The notes below the pieces were generated by a model. That model searched no databases, was not told where the DNA came from, and saw nothing but the letters and a program-made list of their open reading frames with translations. A stretch of DNA of 64,000 nt from Riptortus pedestris (lineage: Eukaryota > Arthropoda > Insecta > Hemiptera > Alydidae). A program made the position numbers and the translations under genes. The stretch spans positions 5,590,001 through 5,654,000 of the forward strand of contig JADPXZ010000007.1 in NCBI GenBank assembly GCA_019009955.1, given 5' to 3'. Below are positions 36,405-48,322 of the stretch, in pieces; position 1 is the first letter of the stretch, and every line of letters begins with the position of its first letter.

Positions 36405-36830
36405 TTTTCCCTCGTCGACAGGCCGATTTTCTTGTCGGCATTTTAGTTGGGTTTTTTAAAGTCTTCCCTTTGAGCCGTTAGTAGTCTGGAGTCATAGAGG
36501 AAGTGCCTGCATGTCTGTAAAGTCGCAGTGACAGTTTGGTTCAATCTGTTAAGGCCAACAACGATTAAAAAAAGAATTTGTTGTTCCTATGTCCAGTTAA
36601 TAAATTGTGTCAAGTAAAAGTCTTTTTGATATTAATTTTTGTCCTAAGTACTCTTGTATGTCTGGAATAAATATCTTTAAATGTTGTCCCTTTTCGTAGT
36701 CGTATTTCCAATTCTTTACTGTTGCCATTCGTTAATTGAGTGAGTAAGTAATTGTGTTTTTTAAAGTGTGATTTTGTTATTTTGCTGTAGCATTCTGGAA
36801 TTTTGGTATCTTTTTGACGCTGATTTTGCA
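36405..36830 (-). mobile_element. Decayed LINE ORF2 tail
   Basis: Minus-strand frames read TGHRNNKFFFNR, then NQTVTATLQTC and RHFLYDSRLLTAQREDFKKP across frame breaks. This is the same ORF2 C-terminal architecture (TGHG ... CxC ... H.LYD.RLLT.QR) as at 45525-45808. It is a second, more diverged dead copy. Confidence 0.6.
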
Positions 36831-36861
36831 GATAAATCGCCGCGAGATAATATATATATAT

Positions 36862-38188
36862 AATAAAATTGTAACCTCTGTCTGTACATTGATTTTTTTT
36901 CTCCTCGAAATTTCACGATAAATTTTCGTTTCACATGTCGTAGACACACCATAACTGCCATTTTGTTTTTTTCGTGTGTGTTTGTTTGTTTGTTTACCTT
37001 TTCCACGCATAAACGGCTGAAACCGCAATTTTAAACATGAAACTTGGTATGTATATTATTACTAACCCAACTTAGACCTTAGGCTATATTATTTTTCTCT
37101 GAGACGAACAGGAGTGGGGTTATAACGGAAGCCTGAAATTAAAAAATAGCGATATTTCGTTTCCTATTGATTTTTCGGCAAATATGTACATAACAAAATT
37201 TGTTTATATTTGTTGTTTAGAGTAACATTTGTTTATATACACTTTTTTTCGTATACTGAATTATAAACGAGATATACGCTAAAACCTAAAGTGGAAGTGA
37301 ACAATTTTATTTGGGACACAAGACCCAACCAAAATAAATAAAACTCGGTATGTGTATTACATTAACGCTTTCATTATAATAAGCCCATGCCAACATTTCT
37401 AGAGACGGGGCCAAGGAATGGGGGTTTGTTTAGGGAGGCCTGAATTTAAAATAGCGGTATTTCGTTGCTATTCGTTTTTTTCGGCAAATAGGAAACATAA
37501 CAAAAGTTGTTTTATTTTATTATTTAGAGTAACCTTTTGTCATTCATTTTTGTCTTTTTCACATAGTATAAACGAGATATACACTAAAACTTTAACGGAA
37601 ACCAACAATTATATTGGGGACATTAATACTTTCCCATGATTATAAGCTATATTAAAATTTTTAGGTTCGAACGGGAGTGGTGGTTATAAGGGAGGGCCTG
37701 AAATAAAAATTCGCGATATTTTCATTGTCCTATTTGTTTTTCGACAAACATGCACATAACAAAAAGTTGTTTTACTTTGTTTAATTTAGATTAACTTTTG
37801 TTTTATAAATTTATCCAGGAACAATGTGTGGAGCAAGTAATTTGCGTAAGAAATTTGATATGATCAACAATTCATTCTTTTTGAACAATCAGGTACCTCA
37901 GCTGGAAAAATTAATTCAAATCTATGTTTGATATTTTGTCCTTAATAATTCAAATCTTATGCATAATGCACAGGAAACGGGAATTATGACAATTTGGAGG
38001 ACAGTGAAAGACTTACATAAAAAAATTAATTTTATTATTAACAAATGGCCAACAACGGGTATTAACCCTAAACACTGGACGGGTAAAATGGTCAAAATAT
38101 TGTGCAAAGTAAAGCCTTGCCAAAAATATACCAATCAACTCATTCAGCCTCAATTGAATTCTCCGGGCGAAGCCGACTATCTCAGCTA

Positions 38189-38189
<1 letters not shown>
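36862..38189 (+). mobile_element. Non-autonomous Helitron (family 1) with tandem internal units
   Basis: It begins AAATTGTAACCTCTGTCTG-like text after a (TA)n run and contains CGCATAAACGGCTGAAACCG. It holds two to three internal units of the AGGAGTGGGGTTATAA ... TAACAAAAGTTGTTT type (37100-37800) and TCCAGGAACAATGTGTGGAG. The 3' end has the hairpin TCCGGGCGAAGCCGA and CTAG at 38186-38189 followed by T. Its 3' end lies 180 bp from the donor of the 38369-38515 exon. Confidence 0.7.
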
Positions 38190-38224
<35 letters not shown>

Positions 38225-38368
38225 ATATATATAAATATATGAAATATAAATATATATAAAATTTTGAACGGAGCTCAATTTTCCATCTCCTGACTAGGAT
38301 CGATGGACATTTGGAAGCTGATTTCCCTGCTAATGAAAACAATACAAATAATTCTATGTCTGTATTAC

Positions 38369-38515
38369 TTGATGACAGCGATGTGCTGAGCTATATCGTG
38401 TTTCCTGGCACTGGGTTGGATCTCGAGGACGAGGAAATTCTTCTTGCTCACCAAGTAACTCGAATAGTCCAGCTTCCACTCACTACTAACGCACACCTCG
38501 CCCGGCTTGTAAGAT
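38369..38515 (-). CDS. DPP6/DPP10-like gene, exon I
   Basis: Acceptor CTTCTATTCATTTCAG before 38515, donor GTAATAC after 38369; 147 nt, entry phase 2, exit phase 2. The exon reads SYKPGEVCV then SSEWKLDYSSYLVSKKNFLV and LEIQPSARKHDIAQHIAVI. It aligns with the DPP4/DPP6 segment YAGPxSQ ... W.TYL.S..N.I....DGRGSG....K..H.I. The usual DGRGSG is replaced by IQPSARK, suggesting loss of peptidase constraints. A longer plus-strand frame covers the same bases but is the shadow of this exon. Confidence 0.8.
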
Positions 38516-38584
38516 CTGAAATGAATAGAAGAGGGCTCAGATATCAACCTTGTGCAACGCCTAAGAAAAACGCAAATATCTCGG

Positions 38585-39245
38585 TTAATATTTAATTATA
38601 GAGAATTTTAGCTAATGAATAGATTAGGTCTGAGATACTAACTTTGAGCAACACTTTATTAAAGAAAAATAACGCTAATTATCTCAGTTTATATAATACA
38701 AGATAGTGGAAAAAGTGCATATAAGCAACCAATTGTAGAGCATCAATAGTTCCAACAAGATTGGTTCTATAATCATTTTACTCTCAGAACTCATAATAAC
38801 GGAGATATTTGGAATTTTTTTGAACGAAAGAGCTAAAATAAATAGATTTGGGTTGCCTTGGGTATTTTAAAAGAAAAACGCACTTATCCTCAGTTAATAT
38901 TTACGATAGAGAAGAAGGTGCATTATATCCAATAAAATTTTTTTTTTTTTTTTTTTTGTAGAGCATCAATAGTTCAGACAAGATTGGTTCGTCTATACAC
39001 ATTTTACTCGATCAGGCTCATAATAACGGAGATATTTGGAATTATAGCTATAATAAATAGATTAGGTCTGAGATACTAACCTTGTGCAAAACATTTTTTT
39101 TAGGAAAATGCAAATATCTCGGTTAATATATACGATAGAGAAAAAGTACATATAACAACAATTGTAGAACATCAATAGTTCAACAAGATTGGTTCTATAA
39201 CATTTTACTCTCAGGCTCATAATAACGGAGATATTTGGAAAATAA
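38585..39245 (-). repeat. A-module array, 3 reverse copies
   Basis: Copies at about 38690-38815, 38890-39040 and 39110-39240 carry AGAGCATCAATAGTTCAACA and AACGGAGATATTTGGAAT. The second is interrupted by a poly(T) run at 38938-38957. The array fills the intron between exons H and I of the DPP-like gene. Confidence 0.8.
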
Positions 39246-39253
39246 ATACTCAC

Positions 39254-39351
39254 AGTTTTACTACTAGCGGGAAGGTCATGTCTTCATTAGTCCTCAGGCC
39301 AGCTGGCATCTGAAGTTTAACTGTGGCCTTCTCTCCAGGCTCGGTTTCGAT
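39254..39351 (-). CDS. DPP6/DPP10-like gene, exon H
   Basis: Acceptor TTCTGAATTGCAG, donor GTGAGTATTT; 98 nt, entry phase 0, exit phase 2. It reads IETEPGEKAT then VKLQMPAGLRTNEDMTFPLV. This corresponds to the entry into the hydrolase domain (NETKFWYQMILPPHF...YPLLLDVY in DPP4). Both phases match its neighbours G and I. Confidence 0.85.
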
Positions 39352-39410
39352 CTGCAATTCAGAAATTATTCATATTTATTATGAAACGACAACTGGAAAT
39401 GTGAATTCGT

Positions 39411-39485
39411 GACGCAGACGTTGCGTCAAACTAAGCATATTTCCCATCGTGAAGTTCTCCAATAGATAAATCTACATCCTGCTAA
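39411..39485 (-). repeat. Composite-element end fragment
   Basis: AAACTAAGCATATTTCCCAT and AATAGATAAATCTACATCCT match the right end of the AGCAGATTTCCC element in reverse. It sits 60 bp upstream of exon H in the intron. Confidence 0.55.
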
Positions 39486-40940
39486 ACACTCAACACCACT
39501 GCACACTGGAGCGATCCTTGAGTAATGTTGGACATTGGGGGAAAAATAATAGTTTTAATCTGGGATTTTGAATTTTACATTGTTAGTAGTCCTTCACATA
39601 AACCCTTTTTCCAATTGAGCCACAGATTGATTTTTAGCCATATTATTGCAATGGTTTTTTACATAAAAAAAACCATTGCAATAGCTTAAAAACCATTTGC
39701 CTGGTTATAATTGCTATGGCAAAAAAAGCCTTGCCTTATTAAATTCGTTCTGTGAACTCTTATTTCATTTTGTAAATTATTGTTGCTTCCAGAACACACA
39801 ATTAAGGACAAAACTGACCCAAAAGGTTTTTAAAATTCCTCTAATTTTTTTTTTACATCGAAAATAATTTTATTTAATTGAATTCGCAAATCGCTTGTAT
39901 TTGCTTGAAAAAATACCACTTGGCATGCTTTTAGGAGTATATTGTCTTATTTAAAATTTCGTCAGATCTTGCCTAAACTTGCCTATTCATTAAATACTTT
40001 ACTTTTAGTGTTAACACTTTCGGTGCGGAAGACGTATTATACCTCCCGCGGACCTTTCCCAACTACGTACGGTGTAAAATGCCTCCTCCTCTACGCAATT
40101 GACGCCGCCATTCACGTTCGAAGACATAGTTAAATACGTGTTTTTCTTGTCTTAATATTTTTATTGTCATTTTAAAAAGGTCCAAGGTGTCATAAAGTGA
40201 GCTAAGATATTTATGGATTTGTATGGATGGTATTACATACCAGTAACAGTTCACAAACTGTTAATACTTGGCCCGGAAATAGTCAAACACGCTATTGTAC
40301 CAATTGGTATGCTGTCAGAAGAATGCCTCAGGAGGCCTAACCATAAATACTTCCGCCCATACAGAGAATTCTTTTCAAGAAAAGTTTCAAGGACCGCTAC
40401 CAACAGAGCGATATCGTGAATAATTTGTTTATTAATTCAGACACCCTTTAATATCAACATTTAAGAAGGCAAACAATTAACAACTATAGCGTTCGATTTG
40501 AAACAATATCTTATGATATAAAAAAACATTTTAAATTTTATTAATGTTAGATATTCTTCCAGCTTACAAATTCTCATTATTAAATTAAATACATAGATTT
40601 TTTTTTAATTTTTCATTCTAGATATATGTTTGTTTACAATTTTATTATTGCGTTTGTGAACTTCAATTTATTAAAAAATAAAAATGTATAAAACATATGT
40701 TGATATTATGTGTTTACAAATCACAATTCTCTACTTAGAAAGCATACATGAATCTGTATGGTACACATTAAAAATCCATCCTACCGTTATATCACATCTG
40801 GTCAAAATTGCTTAAAAAATTGCTGACACATAGTTCAATAAAGTATTGGATGTGCTTTAAAAATGAAAAACTAGAATCAAATATTCTAGGGCGAATAGAA
40901 ACGGAGATATTAAAGAATTGTTCACCCGGCCTTATCCCTA
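39486..40940. other. Low-copy stretch with a possible TE-derived ORF
   Basis: The plus-strand frame 40213-40419 reads YYIPVTVHKLLILGPEIVKH, then AIVPIGMLSEECLRRPNHKY and FRPYREFFSRKVSRTATNRA. I have an impression of similar strings in unannotated repeat-encoded arthropod proteins, but cannot name the family. TTAACACTTTCGGTGCGGAA at 40011 could be a piggyBac-type end (TTAA target), but no partner end was found. Confidence 0.35.
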
Positions 40941-41204
40941 TCACTCGCTCTCAGTTGTGCGACGCACAGCAAATATTACTCTGAATAAATACAAAAAACC
41001 GATAATGAGAAATATTTCAGGGCAATTTGACATTTTAATATCACATCTATAAACGATTTTCTTGATGAGACCGAATATTTTGGTATTGTGCTTGAAATAA
41101 GGACGGCTCATCAGAGAGGATATGTTTGCCTTATTCAGGGGGGGATACCTTGCCGTCCTCAAAGAAAGGTGGGCCTATTTATTTGAAGGAGGAAAAATTA
41201 AATA

Positions 41205-41430
41205 AGTAAAATGCTAATATCTCGGTTAATATTCAAGATAGAGAATAAATATATATAACAATATTTATAGGAAATTTAATTTGCAATAAGATTGGTTATA
41301 TACAATTTTTCGATCCGACTTATAGTAGCGGAGATATTTCAAATTTTCTGCACATTTTCGTCATCTCCTGACTAGGATCGAATGGACATTTGAGAAGAAA
41401 AATTTCGAAAATTCGCAGTCCATGAGTATA
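41205..41430 (-). repeat. B module and composite-element left end, reverse
   Basis: Reverse B module (CTCGGTTAATATTCAAGATA ... CGATCCGACTTATAGTAGCG) at 41218-41340. It is followed by TTTCGTCATCTCCTGACTAG and ATGGACATTTGAGAAGAAAA, the left-end text of the composite element. Confidence 0.75.
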
Positions 41431-41439
41431 CGGGACCTG

Positions 41440-41725
41440 CAATCAGTGAATGACTAATAAATAAATATTTCCAATTATTATTGCTCAATAATTTACGAAT
41501 AATATATTGTAATTACTTCGGAATTTCTGATAAATGTTAACTGAATATTAAACCTAATCGTCTGGGATAATGCTTTCAGTAGTAAATATGTGCATATTTT
41601 ATGAAACTGGAAATTGTCATGTCTCAAGAAAATTTAATAATATGATTTTCTTAAACAATTTCTTATTATATTATACATACAATATTCGAGTTTATTATCT
41701 CTAATTTTCTTTTGCAAGCATTTTT
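41440..41725 (-). repeat. Inverted-duplicate segment (partner at 30900-31190)
   Basis: Reverse complement of 30900-31190. It includes TTATTGCTCAATAATTTACG, CCTAATCGTCTGGGATAATG and ACTGGAAATTGTCATGTCTC. The right side continues into TTTTTAGCATATTTGCCTTA, a diverged AGCAGATTTCCC end. Confidence 0.7.
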
Positions 41726-41734
41726 TTAGCATAT

Positions 41735-41853
41735 TTGCCTTAAGGGAAATCAGCTATTGAGGTCGTACTCATGACGCAGATTTTGAGAAACAATTCTTCA
41801 AATGTCCTCCCGATCCCTAGTCTCTAGGAGATGACCAACATGAGCTACGTTTC

Positions 41854-41905
<52 letters not shown>

Positions 41906-42410
41906 ATTATAATATAATGTCTCCGTTAAACGCTCTAGCGGTCGCAATTCTTTTAGATTGATCGTTTACCAAACAACGGAATTTAATCGTTTTATGTAAA
42001 AAGGAAGATCAAGTTCGTTAACGGCTGAAATCGGACCAGTGGGAGGGGGGTTTAGGGGGAGGATTTTCGGAAATTCAAGATACGACCTCAATAGCTGATT
42101 TGCCGTGAGTGGAATTACAGAATTAAAAGAAATATGCTAAACGCAAGTAAGAACCCGAAATTCTTAATATCTGCTTTATTATGCGTCAGATCAAAAACTC
42201 TTACATAACCAATCTTGTTGCAAATTAAATTTCCTATAAATATTGTCATATACATTTATTCTCTATCTTGAATATTAACCGAGATATTTGCATTTTTCAG
42301 TTTCAGCAAACCGCCACTTCTACTCATGTCACATAAACAATACTCTGTTATATAATAAACCGCATTATTCCAAGCTTAAATACCAAATATTGTTTTCAAG
42401 AGACCTTTAT
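41735..42410 (+). mobile_element. Composite AGCAGATTTCCC element with B module
   Basis: Left end AGCATATTTGCCTTAAGGGA, then CAAATGTCCTCCCGATCCCT, a (TA)n run (41857-41895), ACGCTCTAGCGGTCGCAATT, GGCTGAAATCGGACCAGTGG, a second partial left end (42080-42110), a B module (42165-42290) and the TTATATAATAAACCGCATTA text. The right end is not recognisable here. Confidence 0.6.
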
Positions 42411-42595
42411 TATACGAGATACATGCAAATATGTTCTGTTGACCCTCTGTCTCCTCTTTGAATTGTTGTACTACTTAAATTCGATTGTCATACAAATTAT
42501 TCTGATTCATTATTACAGTACTAGATATAGTAAATAGTTTGCAATAAAAATTAATATGTTATATTCTGATATATTACCGTAATTATTTCTTATTA

Positions 42596-44100
<1,505 letters not shown>

Positions 44101-44134
44101 AAAAATAAAATATGCACAGTTCATTCATACTCAC

Positions 44135-44262
44135 GTGAAATATTTTGACTTGAGGTATAGAGAGGGCATCGTATTTAGCCCTCAGATCGCTATTATGCTC
44201 CAAGGTGTGAAGGAGCAAGTTGGTAGTTGTATCTATGATGTGGACCGTAGGAACTTCGGGAC
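44135..44262 (-). CDS. DPP6/DPP10-like gene, exon G
   Basis: Acceptor TTTCTGTGTGTTTGCAG, donor GTGAGTATG; 128 nt, entry phase 1, exit phase 0. With the preceding G it reads GPEVPTVHIIDTTTNLLLHT then LEHNSDLRAKYDALSIPQVK IFH. This matches the DPP stretch GPGxPxxxxH......LEDN..L......MP.....F at the end of the beta-propeller. The plus-strand frame here is a shadow. Confidence 0.87.
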
Positions 44263-44309
44263 CTGCAAACACACAGAAACAATGTTAGCAGAATAAATAA
44301 AAATATTTC

Positions 44310-45165
44310 TGAAAATTACAGCACGGAATAATGCGGTTTATTATATAACAGAGTATTGTTTATGTGACACGAGCAGGAGTGGGGCTTTGCTCAAGGATGA
44401 AAACTGAAAAATGCAAATATCTCGGCTAATATTCAAGATAGAGAATAAATGTATATAACAATATTTATAGGAAATTTAATTTGCAATAAGATTGGTTATG
44501 TACAATTTTTCGATCCGACGCATAATAACGGAGATATTAAGAATTAAAACAATATTTGGTATTTAAGCTTGGAATAATGCGGTTTATTATATAACAGAGT
44601 ATTGTTTATGTGACACGAGCAGGAGTGGGGCTTTGCTCGAGGATGAAAACTGAAAAATGCAAATATCTCGGCTAATATTCAAGATAGAGAATAAATGTAT
44701 ATAACAATATTTATAGGAAATTTAATTTGCAATAAGATTGGTTATGTACAATTTTTCGATCCGACGCATAATAGGAGATATTAAGAGTTAAAACAATATT
44801 CGGTATTTAAGCTTGGAATAATGCGGTTTATTATATAACAGAGTATTGTTTATGTGACACGAGCAGGAGTGGGGCTTTGCTCAAGGATGAAAACTGAAAA
44901 ATGCAAATATCTCGGCTAATATTCAAGATAGAGAATAAATGTATATAACAATATTTATAGTAAATTTAATTTGCAATAAGATTGGTTATGTACAATTTTT
45001 CGATCCGACGCATATTAACGGAGATATTAAGAATTTTGGAAATTCCTCCAACTGATCCGATTTCAGCCGTCAACGAACTTGATCTTTACTTTTACACAAA
45101 ATGATAAAATATAGAGTTTGGTAACGATTAAACAAAAAAAATTGCTACCGCTAGAGCGTTAACAG
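44310..45165 (-). repeat. B-module array, 3 near-identical reverse copies
   Basis: A unit of about 247 bp starts GGAATAATGCGGTTTATTAT and passes through GACACGAGCAGGAGTGGGGC, ATCTCGGCTAATATTCAAGA and CGATCCGACGCATAATAACG. It repeats at about 44322, 44572 and 44815. The copies differ at only a few positions, so amplification is recent. The block then continues into TTTCAGCCGTCAACGAACTT and the border text ACCGCTAGAGCGTTAACAGA. Confidence 0.9.
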
Positions 45166-45169
45166 ACAA

Positions 45170-45300
<131 letters not shown>

Positions 45301-45317
45301 CATTTTGGACGGACCTA

Positions 45318-45444
45318 TTTTAGCAGATTTCCCTTCTCTTTAGGAAAATCAGCTTTTGAGGTCGTACTCATGATGCGAGTTTCGAAAAATTTCTTCAAAT
45401 GTCCATCGATCCTACCCAGGAGATGACGAAAATGAGGTCCGTTC

Positions 45445-45492
<48 letters not shown>

Positions 45493-45500
45493 CTGTTAAC
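45318..45500 (+). mobile_element. Composite AGCAGATTTCCC element, truncated
   Basis: AGCAGATTTCCCTTCTCTTT, TGAGGTCGTACTCATGATGC, TCAAATGTCCATCGATCCTA, a (TA)n run (45449-45488) and TTGTCTGTTAACTCTCTCGC. It stops where the LINE tail begins. Confidence 0.65.
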
Positions 45501-45524
45501 TCTCTCGCGGTCGCAAATACATAC

Positions 45525-45811
45525 AGACAGACTTTTACATTACACAATTAGTAACAGGACATGGTTCACTAAATTCTTACTACCAACGATTCAACATAAA
45601 AGACAACAATACTTGCCGCTGTGATTACTCGACTCGACAAACAGCTAAACACTTAATATACGATCGCAGACTACTGACTAACCAACGACAAAAACTAAAA
45701 CAAGACATTGAACGAAATAAAGGCAAATTTCCAATAGAAGAAGACAAGTTATTTTTAAAATATAATAATGCTTTTAAAATATTCGCAGAACACGCTTTCG
45801 ATGCAATTAAT
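45525..45811 (+). mobile_element. LINE ORF2 C-terminal tail, open frame
   Basis: One uninterrupted frame reads FYITQLVTGHGSLNSYYQRF, then NNTCRCDYSTRQTAKHLIYD, RRLLTNQRQKLKQDIERNKG and FLKYNNAFKIFAEHAFDAIN. TGHG followed by CxC...TxxHxLxxxR is the C-terminal zinc-knuckle-like end of RNase H-bearing LINE ORF2. The 5' part is missing. It is truncated at 45812 by element G. It is the cleanest of three copies in the window (others at 3395 and 36405). Confidence 0.8.
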
Positions 45812-46278
45812 CGGAGCTTCTTTTCTTCATAACTCCTGAACAAAATTAGCTAGAGTTTTCGTTCGCATACCATTTTAAAGAGGACAAAACCGGCATCATT
45901 TCGTTTACAGATACTATATATCTACCATTTTTACTTTCATAGATATTTTAATCCGAAGTTTAAATAAATTCGAATATTTAAATAAATAAATTCCAATATT
46001 TAAATAAATTCGAATCAAAACTGTTTGTATCCTACTTTAGCTACCATATACCGATTGTATCAGTTTTAGAAATTGGTGATGATGCTGGCAGTGATGATGG
46101 TGCAAGAGTTGTTGAAATTATGGATAGAAATTGATTTTTCTGAGTGTACTTAACTTATTTTTGTAAAGCATTTGAATATTTTTAAAATAAGACTTCGTAA
46201 AAAACATTTCTCAGCAATGCCCAAATTGAGCGATCAAAGCTAAAGGAGTTTTCACTTCTACCGGCAGTCCCCTGACTG
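45812..46278 (+). mobile_element. Element G, copy 4 (left-truncated)
   Basis: Collinear with 9345-10025: GGAGCTTCTTTTCTTCATAA, the TTCGAATATTTAAATAAATA repeats, GATGATGCTGGCAGTGATGA and AAAGGAGTTTTCACTTCTAC, ending CAGTCCCCTGACTG. A portion near 46165 is deleted relative to copy 1. Confidence 0.7.
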
Positions 46279-46500
46279 CTTTTTTTTTTTTTAAATTTAA
46301 TTGTATAGGTATTAGTTGCAAAATAATATTTTTCTTATATTAACATTTATTTCCTTGAAAAACCATGGTAGAGTAATACTAATGCAGTGAAAACGTTTGT
46401 AAGAAAAATCTAGGCCCAATAATAGAAGTTGAGGGGTCCGGGTCTCACAGAGCTGGTGCAACCCTAAGGACTGTTCTAGAGGGTGCCACCACTACCGGGT
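46279..46500. other. Short low-copy interval
   Basis: Includes GGGTCTCACAGAGCTGGTGC and GGTGCCACCACTACCGGGTT near 46440-46500. It is GC-richer than the surroundings and not assigned. Confidence 0.3.
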
Positions 46501-46605
46501 TAAGGGAAATCAGCTATTGAGGTCGTACTCATGACGCGATTTGAGAAAACATTCTTCAAATGTCCATCGATCCTAGTCTGGAGATGACAAAAATGAGTTA
46601 CGTTC

Positions 46606-46660
<55 letters not shown>
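46501..46660 (+). mobile_element. Composite-element left end followed by (TA)n
   Basis: AAGGGAAATCAGCTATTGAG, then TCAAATGTCCATCGATCCTA, AGTTACGTTCAAAATTATAT and a (TA)n run at 46611-46660. The Helitron begins right after the TA run. Confidence 0.6.
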
Positions 46661-46665
<5 letters not shown>

Positions 46666-47313
46666 GTAACATCTGTCTGTACATTGATTTTATTCACGAA
46701 GTTTCACGATAACATTTCGTTTCACTTGTCATAGACACCATAACTGCATGTTATTACTACTAGCCCAACTTAGACTTTAGGCTATACTAATATTCTCTAA
46801 GACAAACAGGAGTGGGGGTTATAAGGGAGGCCTGAAATTAAAAATAGCGATATTTCGTTTTCTATTGGTTTTTCAGCAAATATGCCCATAACGTTGTTTA
46901 CTTTGTTATTTAGATTAACTTTTTTTTTTTTTTTTTTTATACATTTCTCCAGGAACAATGTGTGGAGCAAGTATTTGCCTAGAAATATTGATATGCTCAA
47001 CAATTCATTCCAATTTGAACTATGAGGTACCTCAGCTGGAAAAATTAATTCAAATCTTTGTTAATATTTTGTCCTTAACAACTGAAATCTATGCATAATG
47101 CACAGGAGACGAGAAATATGACAATATGGAGGACAGTGAAGTCTTACATAAAAAATTAATTTTAATATTAACAAATGCCAACAACGGGTATTAACCCTAA
47201 ACACTGGGACGGGTAAATGTCAAAATATTGTGCAAAGTAAAGCCTTGCCAAAAAAATACCATCACCATTCATCCTCAAATGAATTCCCGGGCGAAGCCGG
47301 TTATCTAAGCTAG
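46661..47313 (+). mobile_element. Non-autonomous Helitron (family 1), compact copy
   Basis: From AAATTGTAACATCTGTCTGT to the hairpin CCCGGGCGAAGCCGG and CTAG at 47310-47313, then T. It contains one GACAAACAGGAGTGGGGGTT unit, TTTCTCCAGGAACAATGTGT and TTAACCCTAAACACTGGGAC. Flanked on both sides by (TA)n, consistent with insertion into AT dinucleotides. Confidence 0.75.
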
Positions 47314-47329
47314 TATATATATATATATA

Positions 47330-47765
47330 TTTGTCTGTTAACGCTCTAGCGGTCGCATGTTTTGTTTGATCGTTACCAAACTCGATATTTAAACGTTTTA
47401 TGCTTAAAGACAGATCAAGTTAGTTAACGGCTGAAATCGGACTAGTGGGAGGGGGGGTTTAGAGGGGAGGATTTTCGAAAATTCGAAATATCTCCGATAC
47501 CATACGTCGGATCAAAATATTGTATATAACCAAACTTATTGCAAATTAAATTTACTATAAATATTGTTATATACATTTATTCTCTATCTTGAATATTAAC
47601 CGAGATATTTGCATTTTTATTAAATCTGGACGGTAACACACGAGTTTGTTTCCCGCCAAAAGCTAATCCGGCCCTTTGCCGTAACTGTTCGGCTCTCGTA
47701 TGTATATTTCTCTATTGTATAACTTGACGCTGGAAAATCTGCTTAGTTATCGCAGCCCCTGCCTG
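47330..47765 (+). mobile_element. Composite AGCAGATTTCCC element, right part
   Basis: TTGTCTGTTAACGCTCTAGC, GGCTGAAATCGGACTAGTGG, a B module (47480-47610), GTTTCCCGCCAAAAGCTAAT and ACTGTTCGGCTCTCGTATGT. The right end is GGAAAATCTGCTTAGTTATC plus GCAGCCCCTGCC. Together with 46501-46660 it may be one element split by the Helitron at 46661-47313. Confidence 0.65.
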
Positions 47766-47779
47766 GCGGACTTATTTAC

Positions 47780-48054
47780 AATGCAATATATAATCAAAGC
47801 CGTGCCGATTTTGCACAAGGAGTGAGAGTACAAGTTGTACTTGGAGTGTAACTGTTTAATATCGGTATACATAATTTTATTAGCTATATTATATACTGAG
47901 CTTATATAAATAACTATGAACAATCTAGAACTATTAAACGCTAGATCGCTAATGTCATTATGGCACAATATCGGTTTGAATTCGATATGATTGCTGCAAG
48001 TAATATTGTGCCTTGATATAAAATTTCCCGGGCATCGCCGATTATCTTAGCTAG
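47780..48054 (+). mobile_element. Helitron-like fragment (family 2 end)
   Basis: It ends with CCCGGGCATCGCCGATTATC and CTAG at 48051-48054 followed by T, a Helitron-type 3' end with a different hairpin. Upstream GCACAAGGAGTGAGAGTACA resembles 2296-2320. The 5' end was not identified. It ends 51 bp from the donor of exon F. Confidence 0.5.
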
Positions 48055-48104
48055 TACATGTGTGTGTGTGTATATATATAAAATAATAATGGTAGTATAT
48101 TTAC

Positions 48105-48202
48105 CTAAGCATTGTAGCATGTAGTAAATGCCGGACGGAGAGAACTTGGCTTTGACATAGACACAATCTTCGGTCCTGAATGGAGGTGTGGACGCGTTCT
48201 GA
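48105..48202 (-). CDS. DPP6/DPP10-like gene, exon F
   Basis: Acceptor GCTCTATTCCAG, donor GTAAATATAC; 98 nt, entry phase 2, exit phase 1. It reads QNASTPPFRTEDC then VYVKAKFSPSGIYYMLQCL, matching the DPP pattern C.....SFS....YY.L.C.GPG in the propeller. NAS is a glycosylation sequon, as expected for an extracellular domain. Confidence 0.87.
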
Positions 48203-48245
48203 CTGGAATAGAGCAATGACTATTATGGGATTAAATAAATGATGA

Positions 48246-48248
<3 letters not shown>

Positions 48249-48322
<74 letters not shown>

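Noticed and set aside
38311..38595. 94-codon plus-strand ORF with normal-looking protein composition
   Set aside because: The opposite strand over the same bases is exon I of the DPP-like gene, with matching splice sites, phases and family similarity. The plus frame also runs into repeat text (NANISVNI).
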